From Symbiodinium sp. CCMP2592 (taxonomy: Eukaryota > Sar > Dinophyceae > Suessiales > Symbiodiniaceae), in assembly GCA_905221615.1 (NCBI GenBank), contig CAJNDT010004713.1, forward strand, positions 338,001-402,000: DNA of 64,000 nucleotides, read 5' to 3'. Numbering within the stretch: position 1 is the first letter of the stretch; each line of letters starts with the position of its first letter. The position numbers and the translations under genes are program-made. The notes under the pieces are model-generated. The model saw nothing but the letters and a program-made list of their open reading frames with translations. It did not search any database and was not told where the DNA came from. This document shows positions 10,601-22,600 of the stretch, in pieces.

Positions 10601-13600
10601 GGAAGGGTTGGGATTCGGTTTCGCTCTGAATCTTAACACCCTAACATCCTTCATATAGCGGCCTGAAGGACTAATAATAATAATTATTATTATTGTTATT
10701 ATAGTAATAGTAATAGTAATACTAACACTAAAATAATAATAATAATAATAATAATATAACGCGATCACTCCGTCAGGCGCCTTGTTCTACTTCTGGTAAT
10801 ACTAGACCCCAAACCCCAACTTAAATTAGTGAGGCCCCTATGGTAAACCATTCTGGGCAAACCCTTATAATGCCCTGGAGGAGCCCTACAGACCAGGACA
10901 GCTATTCTTGGAGTCAGCTTTCAAAGTTCTTCAGAGCTTGCATGCGTGCGTGTTAAAGTGTTTGTGGGAGCTTGGGTATCAAGTTTCAGAGTTAAGGATT
11001 TCGAAGTCTCGCGCATCAATTTCAGCTCTGGGCTTTCACGCACTGAAGCCCTACGTGGTAGGCACCCGCGTGGTATGTCCGTACAAGCCGCTGATAAGAC
11101 CTTTGGTAAATCTAAGCCCGAGAACCGAGAACCCGAACAGCAAAACCGCTTAAAATTAAAGCGAAAGCACACAATAAAAACATTCCAAGTCCTAAAGCCT
11201 AAGCCCTAAACCCGTGCCTAAACAGACTCCAATCCTCTGTTCTTTCCGTTCAGGCAAAAGCCGTCATGAGTTTCGTGGATGCGATCTCGGAGAAGAGCTT
11301 GAATCGAACGTGCCTTGGACCTTATTTCAGTGCTTTATGGGATTGCGTGAGAGCTTTTTGGGTTTGTACAAGGGGGAGAAAGTGCCATGCAGGGCGTGCT
11401 CTGGGTTTTTGTCACGTGTTTAAGGCTTTACCAACCAGTTTCTGTGATTTCAGGTTGGCAGTTTCGGGGCTGGCAATCCATAGACCCTACATGTTTAAGA
11501 CCCGAAAAGCTTCTGGCAATCGCAAACTCACTTAAAACGACAAGGCCTTGCAAGTAGAGCCCCCTACCTGCTCCCCGTCTCTCCGAGGATGGCGCTGACT
11601 GCAGCGCGTGGCCGTGGCAAGCACTTGGGCGGCAGGGATCAGTAGGTAGGGCCTCTGCAGGATTTCACGAGCCGGCTTTGGGGATTCGGGGTGGACCGTT
11701 TGCAGCTACATCTCATTCGAAAGGACTGTCTCCATAAGCTTTCAGTAGGTCTTACGGTGCTCTTCGCAAGCGGATATAAAGGTCTGAAGTGGGTTTCTCA
11801 CCGTGGGATTGAGTGTACATTTTGAGAGTTGGAGTTCGCACAGCGTGCTTGGATTCCTACGTGTTGCATGTCGAATAGTCGATTTGAAAGCGATTGCTTT
11901 CAGGATTTAGCGTTTACCTAGTCCGCCAAAGTACACACGCTGGCTGCCGTCCGTTGAGATTGAAAGCGATGTTCATACATCGGTCTAGAAACTGTGTACC
12001 TATGTGTATCTCTAGGTGTTGCTTTCCTGGGGGGACTTTGTTGGATGAGGTTCGTAGAATCAACACATAAGATAGCCCAAAAGTTACACTTTGAGGTCTT
12101 GGACGGTGTGCAGGTTTAGGACTGTGACAGTGCGAGTCTAGGGTGTTCTGGAGTCCTTTAGAGACCCCCTTTTTGGGATTCTTAGAACTTCTTTGGGGTT
12201 TTAGCTTTTATGGATCCCTTTCAAGGCCCCCTTTGTTGATTCTAGCCGCTAGCCCCCTTTAAAGCCCCCCCCCTTTTTGGGGGGGACTCCTTCTAGACTC
12301 CTGTAGATGCCCCTTTTTGGATTCTTAGAAAGGCCCCGCCCTTTTTTGGGGGACTAAACCCCTAAACCCTAAACCCCTAAACCCTAAACCCCCAAACCCC
12401 TAAACCCTAAACCCCTAAACCCTAAACCCCTAAACCCTAAACCCCTAAACCCCCAAACCCCCAAACCCTACTCCTTGGGCCGAGAGAGACGCCGAGGTCC
12501 GCAGCCCTGGGCCTGGCGATCTCGGCGGCCGTGGCCTACGGCTACTCCAACATCTTCGTGACGGCACCGAAGGGAGGGGGGGGGGGGTTAAGGGTTTAGG
12601 GTTTAGGGTTTAAGGGTTTTGGGTTTAGGGTTTAAGGGTTTTGGGGTTTAGGGTTTAAGGGTTTAGGGGTTCCTTTAAAGGGGTCTATAGGTCACCATCT
12701 TCCTGACGGCACGAAGAGGGGAGGAGGGGGGGTTAGCTAGGAATCCCAGTAGTACCCTTATTCCCTTTTTGTAGTCCTAGGTTCCTTATAAGGTTACCCA
12801 ATACCAAAAAGAGAGGCCTTCTTATTCTTAGGTTACTGGGTATCCTAGTTAGGTAGTTAGGGCTTAGGGGTTCCTTTAAAGGGATTTATAGGTCACTATC
12901 TTTGTGACGGCAGAAGGGGGGTTCAAGGGTTTAGGGGTTCCTTTAAAGGGACTTTTAGGGTATTGTAGTGTATCCAACATCTTCGTGACGGCAGAAGGGG
13001 GAAGAGGGTTTTGGTGTTATTAACATAAAAAGCAACCTATAGGGTACCATCTTCATGACGGCAGAGGGGGGAGGCGGGATCTAGGGTACGGTGATTAAGG
13101 ATTTAGGGTTCTAAAGGTCTTGGGATTTTGGAGCGGGGGCTTCAGGAACTCAGTCACGGCAAAAGGGGGGTATTTAGGGCGTAGGAATTCCTTTGAAAGG
13201 ATCTATAGGGTACGAGAGCGCACTTAGGATTTAGGGGTATGAAGGGTTTCGGGGCTTAGGGTTGTGTAGGGGTTTAGGGGTTATGTTAGGGCTTAGGGGT
13301 TAAAGGGTTTAGGGTTGTGTAGGGGTTTAGGGGTTCGGTCGGGGCTTGTTTAAACAGAGATCTTGGAAGGGTATCGTAGGGTTAGCGTGGGGTTAAGGGA
13401 CTTATCAGCAGGGTTTAGGATTCCTTTAGCACTGGGATCTTATCAGGAGACTGTAGTGTTTAGGGTTGGTTCAGGGTCAGGCATCCTTCAGGCGTATTAT
13501 AGGATGTAGCATCTACGGTTCAGGGTTCCTTGCCACATGGAACATTTAGAGATTCGAGTTCAAGGGTTTTTAAAGGTGCCCTTTAACCCTAAACCCTAAA

Positions 13601-16600
13601 CCCTAAATTTAAGTGTACCAAAGGGTTTACGACAAATTGAGAACATCGGTCTTGGCCTTCGGGAGCTCTTGAACCCGTACTTGGTTGCAGGGGTGGATGG
13701 CAAGCATGTCCTGGGCGTTCCTTCTGGATAATTACATAATCTAATCATATACCAGAATATACCTCTCAAGCTCTTTTCCAACAAATTCGGCACCTATTTT
13801 ACCCACAGTAGTCTTCGCGCCTGCAGTTTCAGCTCCATCCTGAAATCTGCTGAGGGTTTTGAGCTTACAGTGTTTAGCAGAAGTCATCGAGGTGCTAGCT
13901 AATGTCAACGGGGATGACTGGGATTGCGTGGAAGGGCAAAACACACCAGTTCCATTCACGCAGAAGCCAGCGGAACCTGTCCTTGCGGGTTTTCGAAGGT
14001 CAAGAAGTAGTCGCCACAACAGTTGTAGGAATATTCGGCTACACGGACCGGTTTTTTTGCAAGAGCAGGACCAGAAGTTGCGCATCCACCCAGAGAGGTA
14101 CACGGAGGATGCACAAAAGAAAGCCGCAGATAAGCTTGCCAAGACCATGGATTAGCTCGGGTTGCAGAGCATCTGCATCAAGGACTTTGTCCAAAAACTT
14201 GGCAAGGGCTGCGCACAAGGCGTGCAACAAGCAGTCACGATCTGAATGAGCAATCCAAGCATCTGGAGTTTGAGCATCCTGCTACGGATGCAGTCCGTGC
14301 TTATGTGAAGCACAAGGTCGAACACGACAAGGTGCCTCCCCGAATGGTGTGTAACTTCGATCAAGTTTGGTGCCAAGACACATACAAGCATTGAAGACTT
14401 AACGCATCAAACTGCGACACCCTAGAAACCCAAAAACCTTGAAGTCCGCAAGCCCTCCCAAGCCATAAAACCCGAAAACACTCAACCCAGAAACGCAAAA
14501 GCCGGAACCCATGCGTACGTTTAAAGGAGCCTTATAGCACCCACAACGGGGGCCAACCCAAGACCCCTAAAACCCAAACCAGAATCTAGGGGCCTTCATA
14601 ATTACCTACACTATTCTGGGGGGGGGGGGGGGTCCTTATCATATTTATAGTAGAATGAGCCCCCAAACCCCTACATTATCCCATAAGCATCAAAATAAGG
14701 AAGCCTCAAAATAGTATTGGCAATTATTTAGGCCACTATTCTACCAAAATAAAGCAAGAGTCCCCAGAGGCCCCTTCCCCGGAGAACCTGAGCACCGTCT
14801 TCGAGTTCATACTCAAGGGCTTCGATGCCTTGGGCATGAAGGAGACCGCCTTAGCAGGATTTGGGAGATGGGTTTTTGGGATTAGAATTTGGGATTGAGG
14901 GTGTGGGATTTGAGAGTTGGGTTTTCGGGTTTAGAATGTGGGATTTAGGGTTTGGGATTTGAGTTGGGTTTTTGGCTTTAAGATTTGGGATTTAGGGTTT
15001 GGGATTTGAGAGTTAGGTTTTCGGGTTTAGAATTTGGGATTGAGGGTTTGGGATTTGAGAGTTAGGTTTTCGGGTTTAGAATTTGGGATTGAGGGTTTGG
15101 GATTGGAGAGTTGTGTTTTTGGGTTTAGAATTTGGGATTTCGGGTTTGGGATTGGAGAGTTGTGTTTTTGGGTTTAGAATTTGGGATTTAGGGTTTGGGA
15201 TTGGAGAGTTGTGTTTTTGGGTGCAGAATTTGGGATTTAGAGTTTGGGATTTGAGAGTTGGGTTTTCGGGTTTAGAATTTGGGGTTGGGGGTTTGGGATT
15301 GGAGAGTTGTGTTTTTGGGTTTGGAATTTGGGATTTCGGGTTTGGGATTTGAGAGTTGGGTTTTCGGGTTTAGAATTTGGGATTGAGGGTTTGGGATGGG
15401 AGAGTTGGGTTTTTGGGTTTAGAATTCGGGATTTAGGGTTTGGGATTGGAGAGTTGGGTTTTTGGGTTTAGAGTTTGGGATTTGGGATTGGAGAGCTGTG
15501 TTTTTGGGTTTAGAATTTGAGATTTAGAGTTTGGGATTTGAGAGTTGGGTTTTTGGGTTTAGAATTTGGGATTGAGGGTTTGGGATTGGAGAGTTGTGTT
15601 TTTGGGTTTAGAATTGGGGATTTCGGGTTTGGGATTTGAGAGTTTGTTTTTTGGGTTTAGAATGTGGGATTTAGGGTTTGGGATTGGAGAGTTGTGTTTT
15701 TGGGTTTAGAATTTGGGATTTCAGGTTTGGGATTTGAGAGTTGGGTTTTTGGGTTTAGAATTTGGGATTTAGGGTTTGGGATTGGAGACTTGTGTTTTTG
15801 GGTGCAGAATTTGGGATTTAGGGTTTGGGATTGGAGAGTTGTTTTTTTAGGTGTAGAATGTGGGATTTCGGGTTTGGGATTTGAGAGTTGTGTTTTTGGG
15901 TTTAGAATTTGGGATTTCAGGTTTGGGATTTGAGAGTTGGGTTTTTGGGTTTAGAATTTGGGATTTAGGGTTTGGGATTTGAGTTTGGTTTTTGGGTTTA
16001 GGATTTGGGATTTAGGGTTTGGGATTTGGGATGTGCTTAGGACTATAAAGCTTTGAGGGGTAGTTTACCGTTTTATGGGTCACTGTGTTCTCCGAGAGTT
16101 CATGAAGGATTGAGGTTTTACACCCACGGATCTTAAGAGGCTGTCATGAGGTTTTGAGGTGCTAGAAGTTGTACGGGTTGTGTATGCGCGTTGGAAAGGT
16201 CTTGCAGTGGCTTTGTGGTGTTTCTGTCCGGGTCAGATAGGGTTCTGCCTGTTCATGTTACACTTGTAGCTGGGATTGTTAGGCGGTTGCGGGCTTAAGG
16301 GTGTCAGGTAGTGGCAGTGAGGATCAGGAAATTTCGAACTTGAATGCACTGTTCGATAGGTTTTTGGTCATGGTGTCAGGGCTCGTTAGGGCTCCAAACA
16401 ACGTCAAGGTTACGGTGTTTTCAGAGATTGTCGTAAGGAGCCAGCCCCATGCGCAGCCCCAAAAACCGGGCGGCGCCAGGAGCATCAGGAGTATGAGCTG
16501 GTGCAAGCAGAGAACCCTGAGCTCAACAAGGCCAGAAGACTTTCAAAATTCGGATGGTTCCCTGAGAGCCGTCTTTTTTGAAGGGAGGGGGTGGTGATGA

Positions 16601-19600
16601 CCATATTGATATCCTGAGCTCAAGTACCCAAAAATGAGATCCGTTGGACCGCTACAGCTCTGGAGGCGGGGATCTTTCTTCAAGCATATTTAACGGAGCC
16701 TACAAGGATTAGAAGTGTGGTGCTGTTTTCTGGGCCGCGGGTTGGGTGTCCTGGGGTCAACACAGGCCTAAGGACTACTACTTTCCCTGAGTGCTGCTCC
16801 GAATCGTCGTTAAGAACCCAAACCCCTAGGCCAGTTATTCAAGCCCCCTTTTTCTGTACCCTGACAGGAACTCTCAGGGTTCCTTTCAGGTGACTAAAGG
16901 GGGCAGTTCATGCTGTGTGGGGAGGGGGGCATATTGGGCTCTACTGATTTTTGAAGCTCCCACCGTCTCCAGCGGTGTGTTGTGGAGAATGTACAGGGAA
17001 GCTTGGTGTTCGCTAAGCCCTTGGGTCCTAGAACTGATTTTGGAGAGCCCCCGGACCTGAAGCTCATGCCCCTCCCTTAATCAAGAAATATGGCTTAAAT
17101 GATAACAATATGCCGCCAAAGAATTCACGGTACGTTCCTTAAGTAAGGGGTATTGGGCTCTCTGGGTGCTTGAGGCGCTGGTCAGGGTAAACATCTTCAA
17201 GGACGGATCCCGCTGCTTGTTTAGCATGCCATGTTCCCGGAAGTCAAGACTGCCATACGTCGTAAGTCCTAGCCCTTACGGGCCTTACGGACTAAAGCCG
17301 CCATCTGGGAGTCGGTCTATAGGCTTTGGGATCTGTATGGATTACTATAAGGGTACTATTGGGGCTTTAGAGTTTTTTGGTGGTTCCTTCGAGGGATCTA
17401 CACGGGTTACTATAAGGGTACCATTGGGGTAATACGGGGGCGTAAGCTCCAACGGATCTCAGGCGTAGGACTAGGACCCTCCTTCTGTGATCCGGTTTGC
17501 TGGTGGGGTTGCAGTAGGGCTTCAGGATTTTTATGCGTTTCGGGTTTAGGGCGGCGGATAACTGGGCGATAGGCTCAGGGTTCTGGGTCTGAGTTTGTAT
17601 GAACACTTACTTTTTAAAGGGCAATTCAAGATATTAGTATGGCTCTGGATGTTCTGGGCCTTTCGGATATAGAGTCTGGAGTTTATGGCGGAGCATGTAA
17701 TACACTGAGGGGTCCTTCCCAGTCTTACATCCTGTGGCAGATACTCTTCCGTTTGGGATGGATCGGGATTGGGACTGGGAATCCACCGGGGTTCGAATTC
17801 TAATTTCAAGCAGTTCTACAAAGTACGCAACAGCCCTTGTGACTGTTCGATATTTCGTCGGCGGGGTGCAGAAAATGCCAAAGATTACAAGCAGCTGCAG
17901 TAGCGAGCACGCAAACGCTTGCTGCAAGCACAAGCAGGCACGTCCCAATCCGTCCAGGGCTCCTTTGCTTAACACTACAACCCCACAGCTTCTCCGTAGT
18001 TGAGGGATAACATGACGAGCAGCGGCAAGGGTAAAAGGCCAGGGTGCCCGCGCGTCAACCGAGTTTTTATAGTCGTTCTTCATCTTGTGCCTGGTTCTTG
18101 GCTGAAGAGATTCTGCTTTGGCGCCCCTTTTCTTGAAAATCTCTGTCGCCTGTGCTTGTTTGACGGCGTTGTGGTCGCGAGATCAAGCGGCATGGAGCAT
18201 CATGGAATCTCGGTGAGTGCCTCACATGCTGATTGTAGACGCATTGTGCGTGACACATTCCCGTTCACTTACACCCGTCCAGCACCGCTCTCGCCCACAC
18301 CCAGCGCCTCGTCGACGCCTCAGCGAGGCCACAGTTGTACCCCTGTCCCACAGATCCATCGTGCCTGCTTTTGACGTCACCATGTGCGCCCCCGCGTCAG
18401 CATGGTCGGTGGTTAAATGATCAGCAGCCCGACCCTCCCGCCTGCCCGTGCCTCTCTCCTTGTCCAGCCCCCTGCAATGGTGCAAAGCTCATGCCCCGCA
18501 GTGGGTTTAACAGTTCGACCTTAAACCTTGGAATGTTGCTGCTGGCGGAGACGCCCTTTTCACGACCTACTGGCCCCCGTCTCCCAAAGCCAAAACAGAA
18601 CACGTTCTCAAGTGAGTTTGTTTTCCATGGCGCCAACAGTTTTGTTCTCGTGCTCTGCAGGACTTTGCCGTGGCCCTTGTTCTTCTACACGACTGTTGCG
18701 CACAAGCACAAGTGTTGAGCCATGGTACGAGCTAGGTTGAACTTCGTTTCTCACCTTGAACCCCTGCCGATACACGAGTACCGCGCTACATCTATGTTCA
18801 GGTGTCCCAAAATCAGTGCTCTTCAAAGTTGATATCAAGCAAGTGCTAGCGGCCAAAAACCCCGAATGCCATGAGCAAATGCCAAACTTTTCAGATGGAA
18901 GTCCCTGAGCTCCTAAACCTAAACCTCTAAAGCCGCAGGATCACCGCCAGACCGTCCAGTACATCAGTCCTTCCGACTGGCAGCATCTGGCACAGGCAGG
19001 AGGGTTTTACAGCTTAGGGGCCCCGATGCCTAAATTGAAGGGAGGTTTGGTTGATGACCGGACAGATTCAGTCGTTTCAACCCTGTGAGTGGTTGAGGTA
19101 GTCCCCTAGGGTTAGGGTCCATGTCCTGGGGGATCCCCATAGTCTACTTGGCGGCCCAGGGGACTTAGTAAGTAGGTTATAAGTAGGGTTATACTTGGGG
19201 TAGCTCCATCTAGTGTACTCATAGCCCTACTTATAACCTACTTACTAAGTCCCCCCGGCCTCTAAGTATTGTTCACGTTGGGGTTTTTCGGGATTGTCAA
19301 AGCACAGGTTTAGGTTCTGTTCCCACGGGTGCAACGGCCCAAATAGCAGGAACTCTAGTATTTAAAGCTGCTAAGGGTAACGGGGCCAGAGGACTCACAA
19401 TTTAAGGTTTGGGCCGCAACACCACATTCGGCCAGCGCAACAAGCCCCGAACCATACAACTCGTGCAGAATTGGTATACGACCCGGAGTCAACATTCCTA
19501 CGAAAGGTTCTGGACCCGCACGGTAAGTTGCAGTCATAAGTTGATAATTCGAGCATCCATCGCGCACATGTCCAGCAAACACCGAAGCCTCCTGGATACG

Positions 19601-22600
19601 GTGTAGGATTTTCAGGCGTAGAGTTCAGCATCTAGACAGTGTAGTAGAGATTCAAGGGTTAACACCTACGATGTCGGGACGTTGTAGCAAGTTTCGTTTC
19701 TGGCTGCAGGATGCTTTGGGAAGTTCAACGTAGCACCCTTGGTGTAAGTACCCAGGAACTTGAAAATTTAAGAAGCCAAACTGTCGAAGCGAAGCCCTAA
19801 ATCGCTTGAATAAACTTTGCACTAGAGGCCATTGAGCATTGAATCTCTGTCAAGCCATGCTAAAGACACACAAAAAGTAAGCCCTGAAGCCTTAAACGTG
19901 GGTTCGAAACCCTCCAACAGGATTCGAAACGCATCAACAAGACTCACATCGATACCAATAAAGTAGATTTTGAAACCCTCCCAGTAGACAGAAGAGCAGA
20001 CTTTACTCACAGTACAATGTGACAGAATAAAATGAATGTTAAACCATAAGAAGTTTTTCTGCGGCGTGCAAAGGCCGAGCTGTTGGTGGTTGACGAAGCC
20101 GCCGCAATTCCGCGACCCGACTTCTTCATTTTGGGGTTCCCTTAACCATAGTCCCTTTAGGAATTCTTTCTTATTTTTGTTCATATAAAACCCAAGAGAG
20201 TATTACAAATATTATTTTCATTAGGATTCTAAGGGGGGTATAGTTAAGGGTTTCCTAACTTTATCGGTTAGTTTGAAGCTACTCTAGGGTGTTAGGGTCA
20301 CTTCAGGGTTTGGGGTTTATGCATTATTGGTTTAGGTGGTTCAGGTTTCTATTTGGGGTTTAGGGGTTTGAAGTTCGAGCAGAGGGAGTAATTGTTCTTC
20401 TAGTTTTTCGGCGTTCCGGGTGTGTTTGTTCTTTACTCTGAACGGTACCTATTTCTAGTCAAGGTAAGAGGCATTGGGCTTTGTGAACTCTAGCAAATTT
20501 TAGGAAGCTGATTGCTTTATTTCTTTCATGTCGTCACTTTTGGTAAAATGCAACTTGCGACGTTCCTTGTATCATCACAGAAACTTTACGGCTTTTGGTT
20601 GACTTTACTGCTTTTAGTTGCGGAGTCTCGGGCTGTAGGGCTCTAGGAGTGGGGAGCTTCAGGGTGTTGCTTTAGGCCCGGACCACGAGTCATGCGAGGC
20701 GCCCAGAGGTGAAATGAACTCCGCGGCACGCCGCGGTCTTCTTTCCGAGTCTGGTCGCAGCCGGAAAACCTTAAAGCCCAAAAACCTGAAGCTATCTACT
20801 CATGATTATGAGCGCCAAGAAAAGACATGAAACACGACAACAAGAAAAGAGTTTCAACAACTCGCGGAATAATGAACAAGGAAGCTGCAACACACCGCAA
20901 CTACGCGCAGCCATGGACCGTGGTGTAAACATCATGAGTATATGTAAGGACAGTATAGTATACTCTAGTATAGTATAGTATAGCATAGTAAAGTACAGAT
21001 ACTGTGATGAAAGTATATATTTGAGCTAACTTGTAGCATCTCTTACGTGCAATTTCAAAAACCCCCGAAAGCCAAGCGCCCAGGCTGCCCATTGTGAAGA
21101 AGCTGCTCGGGTCCCGAACTCAGCGCAGCGAGGGACTAGGTAGGGCTTTGGGACATGTTATATTTTCTCTTATTGGGCTTAAGAGGAACTTAGCTACTAA
21201 TATTTTTCAAAGGCTTTAAAAGCACCTCCTAGGGGATCCTCTGGAAAACTTGGGTTTTCGTGGCTAGGTACTGTGGGGGCCTTTTGGAATAGCATTCCTG
21301 TAAAGGGTTCATTACAAGGAATACTACAAGGTTCCGAAAAAATCTGGCTTTCCGCTTCAGGGGTTTAAGGTTTAAGGTGTAGGGGTTTAGGGTTCAGGCA
21401 AAACTCCATAGAAACCATTAGGGGGCCAGGGTGTAGGGGTTCAGGCGTTAAGGCTTTGGATTTTTGTCAGCGTGTGCGCATTGCGGGAGCTGTTGTTCTA
21501 AGCCGAAAGTCTACGCCGTTTTGGAGCTCTCAATGAACGGCGCGACTGACCGGAAAGCAAACTGGTGACGAGCATCCTTTTTCGTGTAAAGCGAAAGGAT
21601 CCTCCGTCCCAGGCCATATCCAATATCTCATTTCTAGTATCTACTGTCAAATATGAGCTGCTTACGATACTATACTATAGCATTATATTATGTATGTTTT
21701 ACATATATATATATACATATAATACATATTCCAAATTCCAAAGCATCCTCGGCCCCAGGCCATACCTGGTGCTCCTGGCTTCCACTGTGAATGGCTATGA
21801 AGGAGCCAACGAGCAGTCAAGTGGCTTCCTAGAGTCAAGCAGCATGGCTGATGGACAAAATCCTGCATTACCCATTATAAGGAATATACCATAGTTCCCA
21901 TAGTTTAGGGTCCTTAGGGTCATGCAGGATTTTGTCCGTCAACAGTATGGAAGCTTGAATACTTATTTACACTACACCTGCGATACTTAGAGTATAGTAT
22001 ACCCCAATTGAATTCGGGTGTCAGGTCTGTTTAGCAGTATCTGACGCGGTTTAGGGTCTCCCCTTGTTTGTCGAAGGGATTTCCGTTCGCTCCCAGAGGC
22101 TGGAATCGGTTTGGGTTTGTGTTTGGGGGTGTTGCGTTTGTCATGTCGTATTTACATGCATACCTCTGTATACGCATACATATATATATATAATGTATAC
22201 ATACATCACGTACGTATGTATGCATATACACATATGTAGAGAGGCTACTTGTGGGTTACGGTTCAGGGTTTTTGGGCTTTGGGTGTTGTTTTTTTGAATG
22301 TAAGAGATCTTATCCGCAGCTCACTCCTGAGCCCCACGCCAACCCGAAGCCACAAGCCATGAACCCCGAACCTTCAAATTTCAGGCACCTTGAATCTTCC
22401 CAGAATGAAACCAGACTCACAAGACCGCAAGCCCTACCCTAAAACGCTAAGAGCAGGCACCGGCCGAGCCTTGTCCTTGAAACTCATCGAGGACCTGGGA
22501 TCCATGCTTGGCTTCGGTTTCTGGGGATTTACAGGATGTCTTAGGCTTCCTGTGTGTTCGGATTGTGTTGTATTGGTTACCCGAATGGTGCGGGAACACC

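Noticed and set aside
15083..15933. Three + strand ORFs rich in GFRVWDW-like repeats
   Set aside because: Products of the 49-bp minisatellite, whose frame shifts with every unit.
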